Positions 1 to 6,149 of a DNA stretch of 6,149 bases are shown here, in pieces. The translations under genes and the position numbers were made by a program. This DNA comes from Desulfobacterales bacterium. GTDB taxonomy: Bacteria > Desulfobacterota > Desulfobacteria > Desulfobacterales > SpSt-501. The stretch is from contig JALOOS010000123.1 of NCBI GenBank assembly GCA_025454275.1, positions 1-6,149 of the forward strand. Direction: 5' to 3'. Below the pieces are notes generated by a model. It was not told the origin of the DNA and did not search any database. It worked only from the letters and a program-made list of their open reading frames with translations. Each line of letters opens with the position of its first letter. Within the stretch, counting starts at the first letter, position 1.

Positions 1-123
1 GTCGTGAGACCGCAGATGCCTCTTACCCCGGATCAATTCCTGAAAAGCGTCGATGAGCGCCAGCCCCCCGCGGGGCTGGCCGAAACCCTGGTCTCCTTGG
101 TGATCGAAATGCTGGCGGCCTGA
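1..123 (+). CDS. Partial or truncated small hypothetical protein
   Basis: This frame is open from the left edge and stops at TGA 121-123. It may start at the ATG at 16-18, giving only 35 residues, or it may be the tail of a gene beginning outside the window. The stretch reading TPDQFLKSV followed by QPPAGLAETLVSL resembles the start of a small conserved proteobacterial protein that, as I recall it, reads F..SL....PPAGLS..L.ALW..AKGDWD.AH. Here the match ends right after the leucines. The next residues (VIEMLAA) do not fit, and the neighbouring frame reads Trp (98-100) followed at once by a stop (101-103). The gene may therefore be shortened by a small indel and decay. No strong ribosome site is visible before position 16. 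The family is recalled from memory, and its function is unknown to me. Confidence 0.4.
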   Translation, partial: VVRPQMPLTPDQFLKSVDERQPPAGLAETLVSLVIEMLAA

Positions 124-163
124 TGGGTGACCTTTGTGCCGTCACCGCGGCTGGTGCTGGAAC

Positions 164-170
164 GGGAGGA
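164..170 (+). promoter_or_regulatory. Ribosome binding site of the yjdF-like gene
   Basis: GGGAGGA lies six bases before the ATG at 177. It supports that ATG over the out-of-frame ATG at 170-172, which overlaps the site itself. The preceding stretch, 124-163, holds nothing else I can identify. Confidence 0.6.
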
Positions 171-176
171 TGAACC

Positions 177-738
177 ATGGAGGGGTGGAAGGCTTCCGGC
201 GCGCCGAAAACGGGGGAAGTGGAAGTTCGCGACGGCTATTTTCGGGTCCCGCTGGCGCTTCTCTGCGCCGTGGTCCTGGCCTGCGCGGCCACGGTCCTGG
301 CCCCCCCGGCCGGGCGCTTGAACTGGTTCCTGGAGGTGGCGCCGGGGGCGGCCGGGATCACCGTTTTGATCCTCACCGCCCGGCGCTTTCCCATGTCGCA
401 GCCGCAACCACTACGACCGGGTGGGCCACGTGGCATTAGGGGTTTTTCCCGCCGTCGTCATCCGCGAGGTGCTGCTGCGGCAGACCCCGCTTGAGCGCGG
501 GGGGTGGCTTTATTTCATCATCCTGAGCATCGTGCTCGCCATCGCCGCCTTCTGGGAGCTCCTGGAGTGGTGGGTCTCCCTGATCGTTGCCCCCGATGTC
601 GGCCAGGCCTATCTCGGTTCCCAGGGCGACCCGTGGGATGCCCACTGGGACATGCTCCTCGCCCTGCTCGGGGCTGCGGCTGCCCTCCCCCTTTTCGCCC
701 GGCACCACGATCGCTCCCTGGCCCGGGTCGCTGCATGA
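177..738 (+). pseudogene. yjdF: YjdF/DUF2238-family inner membrane protein, internally deleted and frameshifted
   Basis: The function of this integral membrane family is not established. The N-terminal part (177 to about 398) gives a short leader, a hydrophobic segment VPLALLCAVVLACAATVLA, and then WFLEVAPGAAG..VLILTARRFPMS, which parallels the WWMEVFPVL...LLLTWRRFPLT region of E. coli YjdF. The next recognisable family motif, SRNHYDRVGH, starts at about 400 in a different frame. That frame continues with REVLLR, a membrane segment, the WELLEWW motif, YLGSQGDPWDAHWDM and a last hydrophobic stretch, ending at TGA 736-738. Between the two halves the family normally has some 30-40 more residues, including a membrane helix and a G.HYTYA.VP motif, and these are absent. 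A non-triplet deletion of roughly 100 bases near 393-405 explains both the loss and the frame change. The remaining reading frames look undamaged, so the event is recent or is an assembly error. The family call is good; pseudogene status depends on the sequence being correct. Confidence 0.8.
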
Positions 739-758
739 GGACATGGGTGAGCTCATCG

Positions 759-788
759 TTGACAAGCACCTGCGCTGTTCGCTATCAG
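759..788 (+). promoter_or_regulatory. Candidate sigma-70-type promoter for the ABC operon
   Basis: A perfect TTGACA (759-764) is followed after 18 bases by TATCAG (783-788), which matches TATAAT at four of six positions. It lies 52 bases upstream of the binding-protein start, in the only sizeable gap before the operon. The spacing is acceptable and the -10 is weak. An 8-bp palindrome TGAGCTCA sits just upstream at 748-755 and is too short to call an operator. Confidence 0.35.
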
Positions 789-826
789 GAGTCATCCCCT
801 GTCCATCATGTGTTGTACCCGATACC

Positions 827-837
827 AAAGGAGGTGA
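827..837 (+). promoter_or_regulatory. Very strong ribosome binding site of the binding-protein gene
   Basis: AAAGGAGGTGA is an almost complete complement of the 16S rRNA 3' end. The GGAGG core (830-834) is six bases from the ATG at 841. It fixes the start and predicts high translation of the first gene relative to the two following ones. Confidence 0.85.
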
Positions 838-840
838 CGG

Positions 841-1839
841 ATGAAGAGGCTGGCTGCGATCCTGGTCATCGTGTTGACGGGAACCCTCGCATCGGCGGCG
901 GACCCCGCCCTTTTGGAGAAGGCCCGGGCGGAGAAGAAGGCCGCTTTTTACGCCAACATCACGGCCGTTGAACCCATCCTGGAGGCTTTCGGGAAGGCCT
1001 ACGGGGTGTCGGCCGAGTACACGCGGGTTTCGACCAACAAATTCGTCGCCACGGTGCTGACCGAGCACCAGGCCGGAAAACTCCTGGCAGATGTGGTGCA
1101 GGCGCCTCTGCCTATCCTCGACATTCTGAAAGAAAAGGGGGTCCTGGCATCCTACCGGCCGGCCGCCATGGCCGGCTACCCGGCCTGGGCCGCCCGCGAC
1201 GAGAAGATCCAGCTCTTCGGGATCGAGTACGTCGCCCCCATCTACAACAAGGACCTGGTCAAGCCCGCGGACGTCCCCCGGAAGTATGAGGACCTGGCCG
1301 ACCCCAAGTGGCGGGGCAAGATTGTCATGGCCGACCCTTCCACCCACGCCACCACCATCTCCTGGCTGATCGGCCTGAAGGAGAAGGTCTTCCCCTCCGA
1401 GGAGGCCTGGATGGCCTTCGTGAAGGGGCTGGCTGCGAACCAGCCCATGTTCGTCAACTCCTTCGGCCCCACGCCCGCGCCGGTGGAGAGCGGCGAGAAG
1501 CTGATCGCCATCTCCATGCCGAAATACATCATCACCAAGGCCCCGGCCCCCCTCGACTGGGCGCGGGTGGCCCAGCCTCTTCTCGGCACCCCGCGCGCGA
1601 TGGCCCTCACCGCCGCCGCCCCGCACCCGCACGCGGCCCGGCTCTTCATCGACTACTGGCTTTCGAAAGAGGCCATGAAAATCATGGCCGAGAAGGTCGG
1701 CGAGTATGTCCTGGCCCCGGGGGTCTTCCCTCCCATCGACGGGATGGACAAGGCCCGGGTGGAGCCCATCCGGGAGCTGTCCGACGATGAGATCCGCCGG
1801 TGGGGCGGGGAATTCAAGAAGATCTTCGCCACGCCCTGA
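841..1839 (+). CDS. ABC transporter periplasmic substrate-binding protein (FbpA-like, extracellular solute-binding family)
   Basis: The 332-residue product is the extracytoplasmic receptor of the ABC importer encoded just downstream. A Sec signal peptide is clear: MKR, a hydrophobic core at 4-17, and an ASAA region with likely cleavage after Ala19 or Ala20. There is no lipobox cysteine, so it should be free in the periplasm. The mature part follows the two-lobe plan of the iron(III)/2-aminoethylphosphonate/thiamine-type binding proteins. It has an E..AGK.LADVV segment (75-86), IYNKDLVKP (134-142) followed by YEDLADPKWRGKIVMADP (149-166), and PHPHAARLFIDYWLSKEA (261-278) near the end. The adjacent tyrosine pair that co-ordinates ferric iron in classical FbpA is not apparent; the corresponding stretch reads MPKYIITKAPAPLDW (226-240). 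The substrate is therefore left open, with another anion or small organic acid as possible as iron. Length is normal for the family. The start is set by the strong ribosome site. Confidence 0.93.
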   Translation: MKRLAAILVIVLTGTLASAADPALLEKARAEKKAAFYANITAVEPILEAFGKAYGVSAEYTRVSTNKFVATVLTEHQAGKLLADVVQAPLPILDILKEKGVLASYRPAAMAGYPAWAARDEKIQLFGIEYVAPIYNKDLVKPADVPRKYEDLADPKWRGKIVMADPSTHATTISWLIGLKEKVFPSEEAWMAFVKGLAANQPMFVNSFGPTPAPVESGEKLIAISMPKYIITKAPAPLDWARVAQPLLGTPRAMALTAAAPHPHAARLFIDYWLSKEAMKIMAEKVGEYVLAPGVFPPIDGMDKARVEPIRELSDDEIRRWGGEFKKIFATP

Positions 1840-1874
1840 CGCGAGCAGCCCCTTCATCATGCTGCCTGTTCCGC

Positions 1875-1906
1875 GACCCCGGCACCGGACTCCCGGTGCC
1901 GGGGTC
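1875..1906 (+). promoter_or_regulatory. Perfect 14-bp intergenic hairpin (mRNA stabiliser or attenuator)
   Basis: GACCCCGGCACCGG (1875-1888) is followed by the loop ACTC and the exact reverse complement CCGGTGCCGGGGTC (1893-1906). The GC-rich stem has no mismatch. It lies 35 bases after the binding-protein stop and ends 13 bases before the ATPase start. No run of T follows (the next bases are TGAGCCCGCG), so a full intrinsic terminator is unlikely. Hairpins in this place in binding-protein operons are known to protect the upstream message or limit read-through, as between malE and malF, and that role is inferred here. An operator or repeat-family element is an alternative. Confidence 0.75.
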
Positions 1907-1919
1907 TGAGCCCGCGACC

Positions 1920-2992
<1,073 letters not shown>

Positions 2993-3014
<22 letters not shown>

Positions 3015-4708
3015 GCCGGATCCGGCCCAGACCCGGACCCCAGGGGGGCCTGACCTGGGCGCTTATCATCCTGGTCGGGTTTCTGACCGTCTGCCCGGTC
3101 GTCATGCTCGTCCTCGGCAGCTTTTCCACCGGGCTTGAGGCCTTCGGCAGCCTGACACTCGCAAAATACATCGAGGCTTACACAGACCCGGCGCTTGCCG
3201 CCATCATTCTCAACACCGTGGTCTTCACCGTCGGCTCGGCCGCCGTGGCGACCGTCCTCGCCCTTTTCCTCGCCTTTTTGAATACGCGGACCAACATCCC
3301 CTTCAAGTCGCTCTTCGGGATCATCTCGATCATCCCCATGATGATCCCCCATATCCTTTTCTGCGTCAGCTGGGCCCTATTGCTCAACCCCTCGAACGGT
3401 CTCTTCAACCTGCTCCTGCGCGAGCTCGGCTTATCAGGAGCGGCCGTCAACATCTACTCCATGCCGGGGATGATCTTGGTGGAGGGGCTTCTGGACCTGC
3501 CGATCGCCTACCTGATCCTCGCCCCGGCCATGTCCGCCTTCGACGTCTCCCTGGAGGAGTCCTCCAAGGTCTGCGGTGCCTCCAATCTGCGCACGCTGGC
3601 CCGGGTGACCCTGCCGGTGCTCCGGCCGGCCATTCTCGCGGCCTTCATCCTGGTCATCGTGCGCAGCCTCGCCTCCTTTGCGGTCCCCGCCGTGCTGGGC
3701 ATGCCGGGGCGGATCTATGTGCTCGCGAGCCACATCTACCGCATCATCGCCACTGGGTTCGCGGCGGACTACGGCCAGGCGGCGGCGGTGGGCATGAGCG
3801 CCCTATCGGCCTCGATCGTCCTCATCGTCATCTACCGCCGGCTGACTGCGGCGGGCGAAAAATTCGTGACCGTCACCAGCCGCGGCTACCGCCCGGCGGT
3901 GATCGATCTGAAGGGTGCCCGGCTCCCGCTCTGCGGCTGCGTCGGGCTTATCTCGTTCGTTCTGATCGTGCTGCCGGTGGCGGTCCTCTTCTACGTCTCG
4001 CTCCTGCCCTACTCCATGGTGCCGAGCGCGAAAGCCCTCGGGTTCATGAGCTGGAAGAACTGGCTATCGGTGATCCGGGACCCGGTCTCCTTTCTCGCGC
4101 TCAAGAACAGCGTTGTGTTGGGCATCGGCGGCGCATCGCTCGGGGTGGTGCTCTCGATCTTCGTCGCGTACATCATCGTCAAGGTCCGCACCCGGGCCGC
4201 GGGGGTGCTCGAGTCGCTGAGCTTCCTCTCCTTCTCGTTCCCCGGGATCGTGATCGGGGTGGGCTTCATGTGGTTCTTCGTCTTAACCCCGCTCTACGCC
4301 ACGATCTGGGCGCTTTTGATCGGCTACATCGCCACCTACCTCCCTTACGGGATCCGGCCCCTCACGAGCGCCTTCGTCCAAATCCACAGCCACCTCGAAG
4401 AGTCCTCGCGGGTCTGCGGCGCGGGCACTCTCCTCACCCTGCGGCGGGTCGTCATTCCGCTCCTGGTGCCGGGGATCGTCTCGGGCTGGATCCTGATGGC
4501 GACCATGTTCGTGCGGGAGCTCACCCTCTCAGTGGTGCTCTCGCGTCCCGGGACCGAGGTGATCGCAGTCCAGATCCTGCGCTATGCCGAGGACGGGTTG
4601 TGGGGCAGGCTCTCGGCCCTGGGGATCATCATGATCATCATTTCAACCGCACTGGTGGCGGTGGCATCGTTCATAGGCCGGAAATTCGCCTTGACGGAGA
4701 GAGGGTAG
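2993..4708 (+). CDS. Fused two-domain ABC transporter permease (FbpB-like)
   Basis: The 571-residue product is an inner-membrane channel with two permease domains in one chain, as in FbpB/AfuB-type iron permeases, so no partner permease is needed. About 12 hydrophobic segments are visible, roughly at 22-44, 69-95, 105-131, 158-180, 212-234, 264-281, 313-336, 371-396, 406-431, 434-457, 492-515 and 540-562. Each half has an EAA-type cytoplasmic loop that docks on the ATPase: EESSKVCGA with a following TLP (188-208), and EESSRVCGA with a following VIP (469-489). The loops lie 281 residues apart, and the spacing shows the internal duplication. The halves are joined by a hydrophilic stretch around 282-310. 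The length agrees with fused permeases of this group (about 500-700). The start is TTG. It is the last gene of the operon and ends 25 bases from the convergent regulator gene. The substrate cannot be read from the permease. Confidence 0.94.
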
Positions 4709-4737
4709 GCCCTGGGGCAGAGGTGGAGGGGCCTCAG
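4707..4737. terminator. Weak hairpin between the convergent genes, possible bidirectional terminator
   Basis: The 25-base gap holds alternative short inverted repeats: AGGCCC (4707-4712) with GGGCCT (4729-4734), or CTGGGGC (4712-4718) with GCCTCAG (4731-4737), the latter with one G-U pair in a 7-bp stem. Neither has a T tract on either strand. The position at the meeting point of two genes favours a termination role, but the structure is weak. Confidence 0.25.
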
Positions 4738-6149
4738 CCCGGCCCGGGGCGGACCACCACGTAGTGGGTCGCCGGGCCGCGGCCGGTCTTTCGCAGCAGC
4801 CCCCGGCGCACGAGGTCCTGGAGGTCGTAGATGGCGGTACGGGGCGGGAGCATGCCGCCGATGATCTCCTCGTAGGCCGTGCGGGTGATCTGACCCCGGG
4901 CCAGGATCACCGGGAAGGCCTTCTGCTGGCGGGGGTTCAGCCCCGGGGGCAGGCCGGCACCCGCGGCCGGCGCCGGTGCATGGGCCGGGGCGGGGCCGTG
5001 CCCTTCCGCCTCATCGAGGTCGAGCGGGATGTCTTCGGCCTGGATCAGCCGGCCCTCGGCCATGACGACGGCCCGGATGATGCAGTTCTGCAGCTCGCGC
5101 ACATTGCCCGGCCAGTCGTAGCCCGTCAGCTTGAACAGCGCCCCCTTGCTCAGCCCGATCCCGCTCTTGCCGCTCAGCTTCTCCTGCAGGGCCAGGAAAT
5201 GACGTGCCAGCACCACGATGTTCTCCTTCTGCTCCCGCAGCGGGGGGGTGTGGATCGTGATCACCTTGAGGCGGAAATAGAGGTCCTCGCGGAACACTCC
5301 CTGCGCGATAAGGGCTTTCAGGTCGGCGTTGGTGGCGGCGATCAGGCGCGCGTTCACATCGAGCTCGCGGTCGCTGCCGAGGGGTTTGATCTTGCGCGCG
5401 CTGATGGCGCGCAGAAGGGCCTGCTGGACCCGGGGCGAGGCGGCCTGGATCTCATCCAGGAAGAGGGTGCCTCGGTCGGCTTCGAGGAAGGCCCCCTTGC
5501 GGTCGGCCTTGGCCTCGGTGAAGGCCCCTCTCACGTGGCCGAAGAGGGTGTCGAGCAGGAGGTTTTCATCCAGTGCGCCGCAGTTGATCGAGATGAACGG
5601 CCCGGCGGCGCGGGTGCTCAGGCGGTGGACGGCCTCGGCGGTCAACTGCTTGCCGGTTCCGGTCTCGCCGATGATGAGCACATCCGCTTCCACCGGGGCG
5701 GCCTTCATGATCTCGGTTTTGAGTCGCTCGATCCGGGGACCGCCGCCTATGATCGCCGGTATGGGATCGGTGGATGCTTGCGCGATGGGAGCAGCGAACG
5801 CCTGGTCCAGATGCGCCTGCTCCTTAAGCAGGGTGGCGCGGATCCGGCGCTCCTTTTCGCCGGCGGCGATGGCCTGCCGCTGGAGCTCGGCCCCGAGGTT
5901 GTTGATCGCGGTCTGAAGGGCGCTGATCTCTTTTCCATAATAAGGCATTTCGATCGGCTGGAACTCCCTGTCAAATGAAATCCCCTTGGCGGACTCGGCC
6001 AGCTTCAGGATCGGCCGGGTGATGGTTCGGCCGAGCAGGTATATCAGGCCGGAGATGATCAGGGCCGAGGCGGCGGCCACCACCAGCATCGCGTCCAGAT
6101 ATTTGTAGCCGGCCGAAAGGGGCAGGCGGCTGATGTCCATGAAAGCGAC
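4734..6149 (-). CDS. Membrane-anchored sigma-54-dependent activator (TM-HAMP-AAA+-winged helix), 5' end outside the window
   Basis: The frame is open through the right edge (VAF before the first visible Met at 6140), and the visible part starts just before a membrane helix, so the true start is upstream. The missing part probably holds a first helix and an extracytoplasmic sensor such as a Cache domain. Counting from that Met: TM helix about 17-36; HAMP beginning GRTITRPILKLAE (37-49); helical linker to about 120; then a sigma-54 AAA+ domain. The AAA+ domain has Walker A GETGTGKQ (158-165), loop 1 GAFTEA (205-210), Walker B GTLFLDE (224-230), arginine-finger region FREDLYFRL (283-291) and WPGNVRELQN (343-352). 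An Ala/Pro linker (381-399) leads to a winged-helix-like end (400-463) with LNPRQQK, PPRTAIYDLQDLVRRGLL and a wing ending THYVV. The usual Fis-type helix-turn-helix is absent. The ATPase motifs are intact, while GAFTGA is altered to GAFTEA. It is convergent with the ABC operon; regulation of that operon is possible but unproven. Confidence 0.9.
   Translation of the reverse strand, partial: VAFMDISRLPLSAGYKYLDAMLVVAAASALIISGLIYLLGRTITRPILKLAESAKGISFDREFQPIEMPYYGKEISALQTAINNLGAELQRQAIAAGEKERRIRATLLKEQAHLDQAFAAPIAQASTDPIPAIIGGGPRIERLKTEIMKAAPVEADVLIIGETGTGKQLTAEAVHRLSTRAAGPFISINCGALDENLLLDTLFGHVRGAFTEAKADRKGAFLEADRGTLFLDEIQAASPRVQQALLRAISARKIKPLGSDRELDVNARLIAATNADLKALIAQGVFREDLYFRLKVITIHTPPLREQKENIVVLARHFLALQEKLSGKSGIGLSKGALFKLTGYDWPGNVRELQNCIIRAVVMAEGRLIQAEDIPLDLDEAEGHGPAPAHAPAPAAGAGLPPGLNPRQQKAFPVILARGQITRTAYEEIIGGMLPPRTAIYDLQDLVRRGLLRKTGRGPATHYVVVRPGPG

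Noticed and set aside
385..425. Programmed ribosomal frameshift joining the two yjdF-like halves
   Set aside because: A conserved block is missing as well as the frame being changed, and no slippery sequence with a following structure is evident; deletion explains both.
719..735. Sigma-54-like -24/-12 element TGGCCCGGGTCGCTGCA upstream of the transporter operon
   Set aside because: The GG and GC elements are 11 bases apart instead of the strict 10, and it lies in the end of the yjdF-like coding sequence about 105 bases from the next start.
436..1860. A 474-residue open frame on the minus strand across the yjdF-like gene and the binding-protein gene
   Set aside because: It is antisense to two recognisable genes, rich in Gly/Arg/His/Asp with no domain or hydrophobic pattern, and is explained by high GC at third codon positions.
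1845..1865. GCAGC/GCTGC inverted repeat just after the binding-protein stop
   Set aside because: Five base pairs with an 11-base loop is expected by chance at this GC content; the adjacent 14-bp hairpin is the meaningful structure.
1800..1919. Longer ATPase start upstream of 1920
   Set aside because: The extension overlaps the binding-protein gene, crosses the hairpin and has no similarity to ABC ATPase N-termini; family homology begins at the ATG at 1920.
4764..5978. A 404-residue open frame on the plus strand opposite the sigma-54 activator
   Set aside because: The minus-strand frame has every AAA+ motif; this one is low-complexity antisense with no recognisable domain.

Overview
The window is GC-rich throughout, and its genes use mostly G or C at third codon positions, so long antisense open frames appear and are not real genes. 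An FbpABC-like binding-protein transporter with a soluble periplasmic binding protein, a YjdF-type membrane protein and a membrane-anchored sigma-54 activator with HAMP and AAA+ domains together suggest a Gram-negative, high-GC bacterium. Desulfobacterota ('Deltaproteobacteria') or another proteobacterial group is most likely. The lineage is an inference from gene content; no rRNA or other marker gene is present.

Layout: (1) Positions 1-123 hold the end of a small plus-strand frame that looks like the N-terminal part of a short conserved proteobacterial protein, ending early. (2) Positions 177-738 hold a YjdF/DUF2238 membrane-protein gene. Its N-terminal third and C-terminal half lie in different frames, and a block of about 30-40 residues expected between them is missing, so it is called a pseudogene (or a local assembly deletion). 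(3) Positions 841-4708 form a three-gene plus-strand ABC import operon: secreted substrate-binding protein, ATPase, and a fused two-domain permease. A perfect 14-bp hairpin lies between the first two genes, and the last two overlap by 22 bases. (4) Converging on the operon after a 25-base gap, on the minus strand, is a membrane-anchored sigma-54-type activator that runs off the right edge. It has a TM segment, HAMP, AAA+ and an unusual winged-helix C-terminus instead of the common Fis helix-turn-helix.

How they may work together: the binding protein would capture a small anionic or metal-containing substrate in the periplasm and deliver it to the fused permease, driven by the ATPase. The very strong ribosome site on the binding-protein gene, followed by the hairpin and a poor ribosome site on the ATPase gene, should give excess binding protein over membrane components. 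The convergent activator could sense an extracytoplasmic signal and act on sigma-54 promoters, but I found no properly spaced -24/-12 element upstream of the transporter, so a regulatory link is only suggested by proximity.

The window is mostly a conventional transporter locus. The points most worth a second look are the activator's altered GAFTGA loop (GAFTEA) with its atypical DNA-binding end, the intergenic hairpin, and the internally deleted yjdF-like gene.
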